Source: Phorcus lineatus (lineage: Eukaryota > Mollusca > Gastropoda > Trochida > Trochidae). Taken from it: a DNA stretch of 64,000 nucleotides. Every line of letters begins with the position of its first letter. Position 1 is the stretch's first letter. The stretch is taken from the NCBI GenBank assembly GCA_921293015.1, contig OV121082.1, positions 26,053,497 to 26,117,496 of the forward strand, in the 5' to 3' direction. Position numbers and translations under genes: made by a program. The notes below the pieces were generated by a model, which was given only the letters and a program-made list of their open reading frames with translations, was not told where the DNA came from and did not search any database. Shown piece after piece: positions 1 through 13,100 of this stretch.

Positions 1-2620
1 CTTCATACATGATTAGATATTTAAAGTAAGCAATCAATAGATCGAAGGCGATCATCGAATACACTTACAAGTAAAAATGAGGTTGTAACACATGAGATTC
101 ATTTTTAAATACGTTTAACATGATAAAAATATGTGAAACAGTAAAGTAAAAGATATATCAAGCTTTATTGATAGATAAGAATGTCTGAAGCAAATTTAAA
201 TGAAAAATAACAACTTACCAGTGTTACGTAGAGTCAGGGCTGTGATCACAACAAAACAGCATACTATTAGTTGCACAACTTATAAAATACAGGCACTCAG
301 TGACTGGTGGCTTAATCAAAACTGAATTAAGTTTTTCTCAATGGGCATAATACATAACATATTTGTCACATTTACTTACTTATTAATTAATTGCTATTTA
401 TTATTGAATTTGATTATTGTATAAAACTGTAGAAAATTTAAATTATTTTTTTGTCCATGAAAAAAAAAGGTTTTTGTAAAAAATATTTTCATCTATTTTA
501 GGTTAACCCCTATTCTGTCCAAACAGACGGGTAGCTTTGTCACAAATTCCTATACAACCTCTGTCTCATTTGAATCGCCCAAGTTATTTCCGTAAGCTTT
601 CCAAAAGCTAAGTTTTATTCTTACATGCACCTTGCACTTTGAGTCATGTTTACAGAACACTAATGTCTCATTTTCCAACTGTATCATTGCACAGGCCTGT
701 GTGACAACAAATACATTATTCATTCATTCATTCGTAAAAATCATTGACTGAAATATTGCCAGGTTGATTAAGTTGCAATATTGTTCCAGTAGGGGAAATA
801 ACTGGAAGCCCGAGAAACCTTCGTATTTAATTTATGACGATGCCACCTCTGTTGGGAGAAAATAGGTGAACCCCTTGAAATGATAATCAACCTGCCAATG
901 TCAGTTATCAGACTTGGTGACAAATTCTTATATTCCAATTGCCTTGCTGACATTGAAGAGTGACCGAATGTTTAAAGCTATTTTATATCTTTTTTAAATA
1001 ACTATCATAACCTCATTAAGTAGTGGTTATATCCTTACATGATAATTGTGTTATATCCTTAAGAAAAAATGTAATTCTCAAATTTAAAAAACAATTTTCA
1101 AAACAGTGTTATATGCCTCATTTCATGTTTTTACAAAGAAGCACATAAAACGCATGGATATGTGTTTAGAATATCTGACATAACCAAATTTCAATAAAAA
1201 CAAAAATATAGCAGAGGGCCACTTGTTATTTGTTTTGCTTATTTGTCAGAAGGAAAGCATAATGTTTGTGATGTCACAAACTTGAAGCATGATGGCAGCC
1301 TTCCTGAACTTCGACAGTAAGGTTTCAAGAAGTTTGTTATATAATATCTAGTAATAAGACATAGCTGAAACCTTACATTTGAGAGAAAAATCTTTGTTTT
1401 TATGCTACTTATGATTATAAGACAATGTTACAAATTATCTTTCAAGCTTTTCTATTTGTTCGCTTAGCATCACGAACTACAGCAAATCAAGCACTAACTG
1501 CTAAGGAAGCAGGGTCAGTGTGTATTAAAATTATGACAACACTCTGCTGGGTTGGAAGACATTTAATTAGAATGTTGGTTATAGATAGTAACATGTAATT
1601 TCGTATATGACAAAATATAACATAAACATACATGTTCATTGTTGCATTCTAATTTTATCTTAACATGAAAGGTGCACCTCTGTACCACCCAGAGGGTATG
1701 TGTGCCATGTGTAAATCTTTGTAAATGTCACAGCATTGTTTTGTAGTGGTCATTGAAATGTATACACAATATTGTAATTTGTATCATAATTCAATAGTAT
1801 TACTTATACATGATGATTCGTGATGTCACGAATATTTCAGCATATAGCATATTTCATGACTATATCTTTGAGTACTGTAATAACTCTTTGTGTAGTGATG
1901 TAATAGTCGCATTTGTCTGATCAATGCAAAGAATCTCTGCAGAATGGCTTGCAATGTTGCTATTTCTGGGTACGATCCTTGAGTGCCTGAACTTTGTAAC
2001 CAATTGCATCAGGTTCACATTTCCTCAATTATCAGTATAAGCTATGCTGTTGGGGTAAAATATAGCAAATATCGAGAATGGTGTTTGTCCAGAAGTAGTG
2101 GTTGTTTCTTAAAATTAACATCTCAATGCTTATGAGTCGAGATTTATGATTGAAAACTGGACAATGGCGCGCCAATGACTCAAACATAATTTAGGAAATT
2201 TTATTGTAGCAGAAACAGTAAGAAATATAGGTTGATATTGTTTATTATATCATTTAACTAATACACATGTAAATGGGATGCTGAATTTCAACTTCTTAAC
2301 ATTTATATGGCAGTTTTTAATTTACAGTTGAAAACAAGAAAATGTCATGTAAGAGAAAAAGGTACAACCTTTGATAGGCGATTGAACTTAACTCTGGTCA
2401 TATCATATTTTGGCTCAATCAAAGCCACATATAAAATTTGTGAAACAGCCTGCAGGGACTGGGATTATAAGGTAGGGATCATGGGCCATTTTGCACATAG
2501 GATGAAAAAATGACCTAATCAAATTAGAAATTTTACTATTGTTACAAAGGAAAATGGCCTGTTCAAAATTCTAAAAATGATTAAAATCCCTTAATCAGTT
2601 AAAGGCGTCTTTCCTTATCA
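1..2620. other. Intergenic, no gene seen
   Basis: AT-rich sequence with stop codons in all frames and only short chance ORFs. I see no splice-flanked coding segment, RNA gene or clear mobile element, only a short ATTC run near 715-735. Confidence 0.6.
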
Positions 2621-2942
2621 CTGGGGCGAAATAGTGCAGTGGTTATTCCGCGTTCGGCTTTGAATCAAGAGGTCCGTGGTTTGAATCCTGCCAGGGGCTC
2701 GGCAACTTTGTCTGCAGTAAAGAACTGTTCTAAACATAGTAAGATATGGTTGCAATGCTACACTGTATTTCAGCGCAGTACCACCTATGGTTCGCTAGTT
2801 CCAGCTAATTCTCACAGGTTTCACAGCATTGCTTAGCCACAGTAGTGTTTTCTGTAGCTTTCTTCCTACACTTATACTACCAGCCGCGATAAAAGTGAAA
2901 TACTCTTGAAAGCGGCATTAAGCCCCAAATCACCTCACCTCC
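2621..2942 (+). mobile_element. tRNA-derived SINE, full-length head
   Basis: The 5' end is tRNA-like, with an A box TAGTGCAGTGG at 2632-2642 and a B box GGTTTGAATCC at 2678-2688, the internal pol III promoter of tRNA-derived SINEs. A body follows that is closely shared with the copy at 48706-48987, including GGCTCGGCAACTTTGTCTGC, CAGCGCAGTACCACC and TGAAAGCGGC. The tail decays into CCTCACCTCC, a degenerate form of the CTCA tail in the other copy. The shared 3' end resembles SINEs of molluscs that borrow a LINE tail. No target-site duplication was resolved. Confidence 0.85.
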
Positions 2943-3686
2943 TAATCACAGAGTCTGTGTCACATTAATGCTTGTTATTCTAGTTTTCAATTTGAAAACA
3001 AATTTATAACTTTATCCTTATTTCTTGATAAGATTAGATTTATATTATACATACATCATGGAAGTTTTGATCAGGGAACAAAATGTGGCCATATACCCTA
3101 GGTTTGTTTACTTGGCTATGATGCTGTTTTCTGGAAAACTTATTCAAGATGCTTCATCAGGTTTGCATTGGGATTCCTATTTAGGCCTTAAAATTTAAGA
3201 TATTGCATATCCAACCTATAGTTTGGTAGAAAAATCATTCAACTATACTTTGACATTAAAATCAGATGTTTAATCAATGACCAAGTACCTTATTCCAATC
3301 TTGAAATGTACCATGCTGTAAACTTTGCCGTAGTTAAAAAGGAATCCACAATCCATTATGTCACCATTATTTGTGTACTTTGATTAACCTTACATCATTG
3401 TTTATCACAACATTGTTTATTGAAGGTATTGGGTATTGCAATTAACAGTTTTGTTAGTCAAACTGAAAAAAAGAAAAAGACTCGGGTAGTAGGTAAAGTT
3501 CAAATATGTTCAGGAGACAAAATCTAGAGATGAAAGCAGTCTTTGATGAATTTATTGGTGGAATATTTCTGATATTTTGCAAAAGATTTTTTCTTATGAA
3601 TTACTTTCCTTGCGAGTCTACTCATGATTGTCAATTGCACAGTTGATATAGCAATCATGTACACTTGTATCTCTACCGTCAAGACA
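2943..3686. other. Intergenic, nothing recognised
   Basis: AT-rich spacer between the SINE and the foldback element. No coding segment or repeat stands out. Confidence 0.5.
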
Positions 3687-4140
3687 TTGTTGCGAGCAGT
3701 CTGATTAAAATCGATTAAAATCGTGTTCCGAGGAATAAAACTTTTTTTTTAAATGACTCTCGCGGGGGGCTTTCCTTTCCACAACGGTCTGAAGGCAGCC
3801 TCACTGCTCGCACGTGCTGACACCAGTTTAGCACAGACAAAACCTAGTCATTAGCGAACCAATCACATCCTTGCGTTTAGAATAAGGATAACATCAATCA
3901 AGGTTAACGAATTGTTAATGGGAGGTACTTGCCCCTAGCTACTGATACCGAATGCTTTTGCCACACGCATTGTGATTGGTTAGCTGAGTTTACGTAAGAA
4001 CGTGCGTTACAGTAGGCTGCGGTCAGACCGTTGTGGAGAGGAGAGCCTAGACAGATAGAGTTCAAATCTCTGTAGAGTCATTATTTTGAAACTGTTATTC
4101 CTCGAAACGCGATCGATTTTAATCAGACTGTTGTTGCGAG
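3687..4140. mobile_element. Foldback MITE with 10-bp target-site duplication
   Basis: The element proper is 3697-4130. It begins CAGTCTGATTAAAATCGAT and ends with the inverse, ATCGATTTTAATCAGACTG. The arms continue imperfectly for about 110 bp: CCACAACGGTCTGA near 3780 pairs with TCAGACCGTTGTGG near 4025. Inner AACCAATCACA (about 3858) and TGTGATTGGTT (about 3970) also pair, so most of the element folds back. It is flanked by perfect direct repeats TTGTTGCGAG at 3687-3696 and 4131-4140. There is no coding capacity. A CAG terminus with 8-10 bp duplications would fit a hAT or Mutator-like non-autonomous element, but the superfamily is inference. Confidence 0.85.
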
Positions 4141-5671
4141 GCTCATTGTTGATTGACAGGTAAGTTATAACATGTTTCTAAGTGTGTTTATGTCCCAAAG
4201 TCCTTTGCGCTGCCCTGCAAATACTAGATCCTAGGTCACCCTTTTCCATCTAATTTTGATAAAGTTTAAGTATGAATATGCATGATTACATGTAGATGTG
4301 TAATGATTATCAATTTTAAAAATATTTTTCTAAAAAAAAATGGGGACTCTGTTAGAAAACTGTTTTGAGTCCTGCCTGGCTCCGAAATTCTAAACGTCTA
4401 AATTTGATCAAATCTGGTAAAAAGATTCAAGGTATTTACATGAAGATAAGTCAGGATTAATTTTTTCAACATTTTTAAAGTTTTGTAATAGTCATTAAAA
4501 TGTGGTGTCTCTTTTACAATGTTTTGACAGTCTTGTCCAGTTCATAATTTTTTAACTTATCATCTCAATTAGAAGATAAATTGTTGCGGTTGTAAAATTT
4601 CCAGGATTCATTGCTATTCAACACCTGCACATTTAGTTTAAAACGGATTGGATTAGCCAGAGGTTTTTAATGTTTAAATTTGCGGGCGTTGAATAACAAT
4701 GAATACTGGAAATTCTACAAATGCAACTATTTATCAATATTGTAACATGACCGTTAGAAGTTTAAGAGCCAACTCTGTTTGTGTGTACTAAATTTTTTGT
4801 TGAAAGGACTTTTTGACTGTTTTATTTTTGTAAAAGGTGTGTCAAGAGTAATATGAATTCCTGGCGTAATTTACATTACAAACATCGTCATTCGTAACAG
4901 CAAGATCTTACAACATACGTGTTTAAGTTTAGAACTAAATCAATAATTTATAACGTAAAACCCCAAGAACCAAATTTGAAAACTAGCCTAAGACTACTGT
5001 GTCAGTGAGGCAAACATTATGACGACAAAACAGTTGGCCTTTGTTACGTCATACAATGAGAAAGGCCTTTCAAAAGACATAAAACAAAGCGGCAAACTTA
5101 GACTGCGTATGCCAGATGAAAATATTTTGTTCTTCAAAAATAAATCACATTAACATACATTTGTTATATCTACCGTTAGACACAATCTCAAAAATGACAA
5201 AGACAACTTCCAAATTGGAATACGCCACAATTTTTTTAAGAAACTGGAAAAAACAATCAGAATCGAGAAAACAACTTAGCCATGTTACAATTTTGATTGA
5301 AGTTTGTATGAGATTCTGAATACACGAAGGAGTGTCATTATTTAAAATTTGGTTAGGGTTATGTCTGAAACATAAATGGTTCTCATTTTTGGCTTGTTGA
5401 AGGTCAGTTGGTTACAGTGATCAAGAGACACATGAAGGTTGATTTGAAAAATAATATTTTAAGACATCCTTTTTGTGGACAAAAATGATAACATAATGAA
5501 AAGGCTGAAATGATCCAATTTTCTCCGCCTATTTCATCCTGTGTATTAAGATCACAAACATGATTGAAAATATTTCCTTATGCTTTGTGAGTTTGTCAAA
5601 AATATGTTGATTTCATATTTTGTTTTTGATTGAAGAGTTTCCTTCTTTTCTTCTTTACAACATTGCAAATG
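4141..5671. repeat. Intergenic with degenerate interspersed repeat
   Basis: Several diverged pieces of one repeat can be seen, each with a phrase like TTTGATCAAA-TCTGGT-AAGATTC followed by TACATGAAG (near 4400-4450, 5290-5330, 5420-5460). Similar pieces lie in PICK1 intron 1 near 8250, 8400 and 8600. No gene is visible. Confidence 0.4.
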
Positions 5672-6343
5672 ATCTCATCCACTGGTATTCTCAACTCTTT
5701 AATCTCATCCACTGGTATTCTCAACCCTCTTTAATCTCATCTGCTTGTTAATCAACCCTCTTTAATCTTATCCACTGGTATTCTCGACCTTCTTTAATCT
5801 AATCCACTGGTATTTTCGACCCTCTTTATCTCACCTATGGTATTTTCAACCCTCTTTATCTCACCAATGGTATTCTCAACCCTTCTTAAATCTCATCCAT
5901 TTGTATTCTCAACCTCCTTTATCTCATCTGCTGGTTAATCAACCCTCTTTAATATCATCCACTGGTATTCTCAACCTTCTTAAATCTCATCCACAGGTAT
6001 TCTCAACCTCCTTTATCTCTTCCACTGGTATTCTCAACCCTCTTTATCTCACCTATGCTTTTCTCAACCTTCTTTTATCTAAACCACTGGTATTCTCAAC
6101 CCTCTTTTAATCTCATCCAATAGTATTCTCAACCCTCTTTATCTCACCTTTGTTTTTCTCAACCTTCTTTTATCTCAACCTTTGCTTTTCTCAACCTTCT
6201 TTTATCTCACCTTTGCTATTTTCAACCCTCTTTAATCTTATCCACTGGTATTCTCAACCCTCATTATCTCACCTTTTGGTATTCTCAAGCCTTTTTGTCA
6301 TCTAAGCTGTGTTTGACAACTACTGATAATCTCAACCCTCTTA
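5672..6343. repeat. 32-bp degenerate minisatellite
   Basis: About 21 tandem copies of a pyrimidine-rich unit of roughly 32 bp: TCTCATCCACTGGTATTCTC followed by AACCCTCTTTAA. Units vary from about 28 to 34 bp. The overlapping 69-residue open frame is a product of the repeat. Confidence 0.9.
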
Positions 6344-7052
6344 ATGAACTCTGTTGCTGTTGATACCCACTTTGGTCACAACTCAAAATGAACACAATGA
6401 AAGGAAACTAAGACTAAGATGCAGTGGGATCAACTCGGTGACAGTGCTGTAATTATTGTTATAGTGCAGTAGCCTCAACTAGCTGATAGAAGGAAAAGGT
6501 TTGAAACGTTATAAACATTAGAGAATGAAGATATGAGCAGTTTATGAAGTGGAAGACGTACTAAGTACCTGGTTTAGAGCCCCTCCTCGATGTTACATTG
6601 AATGTTTACCATACTGGCTAGCTAGCGGGATCCACTTATAATACCAATTACTTCACTATATAATGACTAACTACAATACTTCTCTCTGAACAGTTGTGCT
6701 CGCCCTTTTCAAGTGAACATAATAGTTAATGCAGAACAGGCTGACTGTTACTGATAGTCGGTGGTCGGACAGCTGTTGCCTGGTTGGTTGACACATTTAT
6801 ATAGGCTGACATGTTCACTGTAGGTATCTCCCTTTGTCACGTCTGTGTGATGTGGCCTGTACGTCCAGGCTGACAAGTGCACTTACTCTCACTCTGAGTG
6901 TGTGTATGGAGGATAAGCTGACCACAGTCAAAAGAAACCAACTGACTGGTTGGTGCTAAACTGTCAATTTTCACTTTTATGTGGAAGAGTGAAAGTGCTA
7001 GTAGTCACTCGGTTTTAAGTCAGTCAGGTTGTGGGTACCAACCTAGAGGGAG
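6344..7052. promoter_or_regulatory. Region upstream of PICK1
   Basis: It holds the probable promoter and 5' UTR of PICK1 but has no repeat or coding segment. No TATA box or initiator can be assigned by eye. The transcription start is unknown. Confidence 0.3.
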
Positions 7053-7165
7053 ATGAGTCAGTACGATGACGGTGACTTTGAATATGCTCAGCTCTCGACC
7101 TCTGACCCTGACGAGCACTACTACGATGAGAACAAGTACACTCCGCTGCCCTGGGAGGACATGAT
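7053..7165 (+). CDS. PICK1: PICK1 exon 1
   Basis: Encodes residues 1-37, acidic and tyrosine-rich (MSQYDDGDFEYAQ...). Donor is GTGAGT after phase 2. This N-terminal part is poorly conserved in the family, so the start is less certain than the rest. Confidence 0.85.
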
Positions 7166-10100
7166 GTGAGTAGTCCTAGGATCCACACTCTCACTCAACT
7201 CTCAACTCTCTTCTCAACTCCATCTCACTATCAACCATGGCTGTAAGGGAGGAGCAACAGCTTGCTGATGATTATTATGCCAACAGAGGACCTATGTATT
7301 GGTTCCACATAGCTAGCTCATATCACTTTGCACATTGTCACATAATCAAGTGAACAAAGATATGCGTACACTTTCCTACGAACTTTCATTGTTGAGTTTG
7401 AAAATTTTGTAATGTGGTTGAAGATCAAATATGCTGGTAACCATATGCCCCTTCAAATTATAGAATGAGAGTGTCAGTTTACATATTGCCTGCTACAAAC
7501 TTACTTCCTCATTTAATTTCCTTATCTTACCCCATACTTGTCTAATTGTGATGTCCTACATTTATAAGAGGATTATCATTGCTACATTGTGCAGTATGTC
7601 ATCTCTATGTAGGGCTATTAAAAACTCATACTACAATCTTTAGCTGTTAAAAGTTATCCATGATACTGTCAGCCCACAAATGGAAAGCTCAGTAGTTCAG
7701 GCAGGGAATATTTGGTTTAGGAATGCCATAAAGAGTGAACTGACAGGCTGTCCCTGATGTGCAACAAGTTGACAGTGCTCACTATCATTGTTATGCTGAG
7801 CTAAAATTTTATTAGGATTTACCTTGCTCCTAGGTGATCTGAATTTGTATATTTTGACTGACCCCTAACCCCCCAAAACCTCAAATATAGGCGTGGTACA
7901 CATTTTCCTTGAAATCTTTAAAAATATTCATCTATAAAACAATAACTGGCAATTAAGGGGTGAAATTTTAAGAGGAACATCTTTGTGACAAGAAAACTAA
8001 AATAGTAACTTTGGCTTTGACCCCCCTTAAAATATTATCTTTGTAGGATGGACACTATGATGTATAAATTTCCTTGTCCTACTCCAACTTATATGAGCAT
8101 GGCATATATTATATATATATATAATGTTCACAATCTGGAGATTGATGAACTATAGTACATATATATATTTACATAAAGGTTTATCACATTTAACTATTTT
8201 TAAAACAATTTTGTGTCATGCCTTGATTATGACTTTTACAGTAATTATCTGATTTTATTCAAATCTGTTATAAAGATTCCTAATTTAATGAAGGTTGATT
8301 AGGAATAACAATTTTTACAATATATTTTTTAATTTTGCAATATTTGTTAAAATGTTTAATAAAGTCCTGTCTGGTTTATAACTTCTCAACTAATCATCTG
8401 GTTTTGATCAAAGTTGGTTATGAGATGCTGAATACATGAAGATGACTTTGTCATTGTTTACATTTTTGGAAATATTTGTATATTTTGTTTTTGAAAAAAA
8501 AGCATTGCATTTGGAAGAAAATTGTAGCAAGTCATATACTGATCATTAATATCTTTCTTTTTTTGACTCGATAATGGTAAAATTCATCACAGATATCCAG
8601 AAATACATGAAGGTTAATTGGAAAAAAAAAATTGAACATATATACTTAAAACTAATAACATCATTGATAAACTGAAACAATACAATGGAGTCTTTTCCGC
8701 ATATGCTATTTTTAATTTATTATGATCACATGATGAAAGATATTTCTTATAGATTATGTGAGTTCCTAAAATATATGATTGAATTTTTCCCTTATTTAAT
8801 CTTTAAATAAATGGCAAATGACATATGATTCAGCAAACTTTAACTTCATCTTTTTCAACTTCTACAAATTTACATCTTGCACACCTAACCTGGAGGCCAA
8901 AGGCTACCAAAAAGACACCAAAAATCTGTGACCAGGGCCTTACATTCACAGGCCCTCGGATCATTAAAAAAAAATATATAAAAATTTTTTTTAAATTTTG
9001 AGAACACCCCCTGAATAGAATTGTTCCTCTGTTAATAGTATATGGAAAGGGCAGACACTCCATTCGCCCCCACCCGCTTTCTTGACCGAATGCTCCAATA
9101 AATACGCACGCAATCAATATAAAATCTATGCAGACATGATGTCAAATGATTTGCCTTTCTACTCCAACTGGGGTTATTTAATGAGGACGGCCGAAAGACG
9201 ATTTCCACGCCCAAAGTAATGCTGATGGGACAAATGGCCGCCCGTCACCTTGACCTTACGGGGTGTGTGGCCGCAGCGACAGATCTCATTGGTTTGATGC
9301 AAAGTTAGGAACAGATCACTCTAATTCTCCGTTCTTGCAACCAATGAAACTAGGAATCGCATATATCGTATCATTTTTGTAGACTGGAAACTAACATATG
9401 TAAATTTAACAACCCTACCCCTAAACATGACGGTGTGGCAGGGTCACAACTTTTGTTTGGTTTAGCCTGTTTAAGGGTATTGGTATATGATTATGAACTT
9501 TCAAATGAGTCTAATTTCAAGCCTGATGAACAAAATTCAAAATAATTTGTTCACCATCTAAGTTGTTATTTAAAGCAATAAATCACAGGGAAAGTCATTT
9601 AGTATCTGACCCACGTGTGACCCAAGTATACTGTCGATCAACCGTGAATCCCTTTTTGAAAATTCTACTGGGTTTTGCGCTAACAGCTGTGATTTCAACA
9701 GGTAGAATGTCTTCAAATTGCATATGATTACTGAAGTAGAAATAGGAGTGAGTGTTGACATGAGATGAGTGCAGGGAGCTGTAACCAGCAGAGATTCCTT
9801 ACCAAAGATTATTTTTACAGTTGTTTACAATCACTTAAAGATGTATAATCAAAGTGTGAAAGTGTTTTCAGAAAATAAATGAAAGAGCTTTCCTGCAATG
9901 GTTTATTGCAATAAAAGGAAAGGGGTGTAGAACTTGCAGTGTCATGGTAAGGATTGTTGTACGTAAACACATTTAGGAACATATACAAACTTAAGTTTCA
10001 ATCAACAATTGTGATGCCCCCCACCCACACTTTCAATCATCTTACCCTTATTTGTCACTTATGCAATAAGTTAAGATAATTGCCTTGGAAACCAGAAAAA

Positions 10101-13100
10101 ATTCAGAATGGTTAAGATAGCAAAAGGCACTACTCCAACACTAGGTCTGACCATGTACCGAGTTTCATAAAATAATACTGAATACATAATAATAATAGAG
10201 AATAGATTTCAAGATTGAGGCAGGAAAAGGTGCCTACACCTCCATTGGCACTAAGGTCAAATTTGTTTTTCATGGAAACCGGAAGAAATAAAACATTCAG
10301 AGTAACCAAAGTAGAAAAAGACAACTCTCCATCTGATCACATACCCAGTCTCATAAAATAATACCGAATTGTGTCCCGAATGCTAAAATTTTGACAGGAA
10401 GAACTGTTTGTTTAAACTATGGAATCAAGGCTTTTACAACTACTCCTTTCAACTTCTCTTCAGAACCATGTTGCAGCCTTATTGATATATACTAATTAAC
10501 GGCACTCATTGCAATAACGAGGTACCATCAACTCTCCATAGAATATTCACAGTAATGGTTCTGTTGCAGGGGTATGCGGGTAACGTCGGGGAGTGTGGCT
10601 CTGGAGAAGGACCCCCAGAACTTGATTGGGATCAGTATTGGGGGTGGGGCTCCCCTCTGCCCCTGCCTCTACGTGGTCCAGGTCTTTGACAACACACCGG
10701 CAGCCAAGGAAGGCTCCCTCGCAGCTGGGGATGAGATTGTTGGGGTCAACGGGCAGTCTGTCAAAGGTCGCACAAAGGTTGAGGTTGCACGTGCAATTCA
10801 AGCAATAAAGGTACATTTAACCATATTGTTTAAATACAAGTGAATGTATAAGTCTTTAGAAAGGAGAATAAAAGTTTTATATAGTTTATGTTATCATATA
10901 TTTATCATTATGTATATGTACCTAAATGAATTCTTTTCAACCTCTAAATTGGTAACAGATAGGAAATAATCATGAGCTCTGAATGTAAGATTGAATAGTT
11001 TGGGAGGGATATGTTCGTGTGAGTATTCATCTAGTACCAGTTCATCTTCTCTCTCATGCCAGGGCACAGTGACCATCAACTACAACAAGCTGCATGCTGA
11101 CCCCAAACAAGGGAAATCCCTCGATATCGGTGAGTCAACTACATCAGGATTCTACTGACCTCAGTCCCAAGAATATTTGCAGGGTTGTATAAAAGAAAGC
11201 CGCTAGATTCATTTGTCGCAAACTTTGTCAACAGAAACACCTTTGACGTTGGATTTAGTAACTGTGATCATGGTAGAGTGATAACAGAGCAGTTGATAGT
11301 TAATCATTGTTTTAAAGGGATCAGGAGTGGTTCAACCTTTTGTTCTTTTCGTAGACAATTAAGGTCTAACCAGACCTGATAAAGGCAATCTGGCATCCAG
11401 CATCTGTCATCAATAGTTTTGAAATAACTGCACCCTCAGAGCTGAAATTAAGTGATGATATAGCTTGCACCTGGGTAATCAGAATTTGTAGATTTTTTAC
11501 TTGAACATCCCTCATATATGGGCGGAGCAAAAATTATTTTAAAATTTGATAAACTTTCTTCTCAAAAAAGCAATTGGCACAGGAGGCTGAAATTTTTAGG
11601 GTAACATTTTTTCTGACATTAAAACTAAATATTTACTTTGGTCTTGACCCCCTTCAAGTATAGGTTGGGTTTCAATGCTGTTGGGTGTCTATTTTCAAAA
11701 ATACCATCAATGCTAGGAATCTCAAATTTTGAAGTTAGAATCGTAATAGGATGGAGACTAATTAAACCTTGTTGGCGTAGGATGCTTAAATTTAAAGTTC
11801 AAAGATTTGTTTTGTGAAGATTATAGTTTGTAGATTTGGTCTTGACTCTTGACCCACCTTAAAATATGGGCGTGACAGGGTACTTACCCTTACATATTTT
11901 GTCAGGTTTATTTTTTATGAGAATATCGTCTTTGTAGGTTTGAGACAAAGATGGGTAAATGCCATTGTCCTACCCCCAAACATTAGAGTATGGCAGGGAT
12001 TCATACGCTGTGGTAGAGTTGCAATTAAAAACGGCTAACCTTGTTGCAAATGTTGTAAAGACAATTCAAATGAGTCCAAGTTCATGTCTGTAGCACAATT
12101 ATTAAGCAAAATATAAACACAAAATGGTCAGCAATTATTTTGTTTATGACTCGGCTCGTGAAGACTGCCCTTACTAACATTGGACCAGGGAAAAGCGGAT
12201 CAAAACCTGAGTTCCTTGCGATATCAATTGCATATTGTCAGCGGTTTAGTTGATGTTAATTTGGGATGGGTGAACAAAGGGGAATGTGTGGAGATGAGAG
12301 TAACGTGAGAAATAATATTTTGCCAATTTAAAGCTTGTGTTTAGTTGTTTTTATGAGTGTTTAGTGCTTAACGAGAGTATTTGCACAAGATACAAAAGAT
12401 CAAATATATGAGAATGTATAAATGAATTAAAATATAGTTTCTGCCTTACTGCTATTATTTTTAAGAATCTTTTTTAATTTTGTACCATGAATGAAAGAAT
12501 GTAATGAGGTTTTATTGAGTTTCTTCCAAGTTTGTGTTAAGACATTGTCTCATCCACTGTCAGTTGACAGGTTTGTGATGTATTTCACCTGGACAACTAA
12601 CGGTGTATATCTTAGTCTTGGACATCAACAATGCAAAGGCTTCTGACCTTAGCACAGCACATGGCTCTCTTTTTTATCTTGGCTGGTTAACTATATTAGT
12701 AATTATTAATCAACATAACTTGCTTAATAAAACTTGTAAAAATATTTTTCTTTTCTATAAATGGGATGTACCATGACTAATGACTGCAGTTGGCTCATAC
12801 AACTTATGTATGTTTCAGTGTTGAAGAAGGTGAAGCACCGTGTTGTAGAGACGATGAATTCCAACACCGCCGATGCTCTGGGTCTTAGCAGGGCCATCTT
12901 GTGTAACGGTAGATACACCTGCAGCACGTCCTCTCCAATCATAGCACCTTTAACTACACATGAAAATAACTCTTGCTTGCTGCTCTATCCAAACTATATA
13001 GCAATGTTCACATGGTTACATGATAATACAACAGACAATTCAAGTCTTCATGAAAATAGGAGAGAATTCCTTTATTGTAAAAATTATCAGTTATTTGAAA

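Noticed and set aside
5901-6110. Serine/leucine-rich peptide
   Set aside because: It is a frame of the 32-bp minisatellite.
8830-9214. Minus-strand gene of about 95 residues
   Set aside because: It lies in PICK1 intron 1 and overlaps another frame; there are no splice partners or recognisable motifs.
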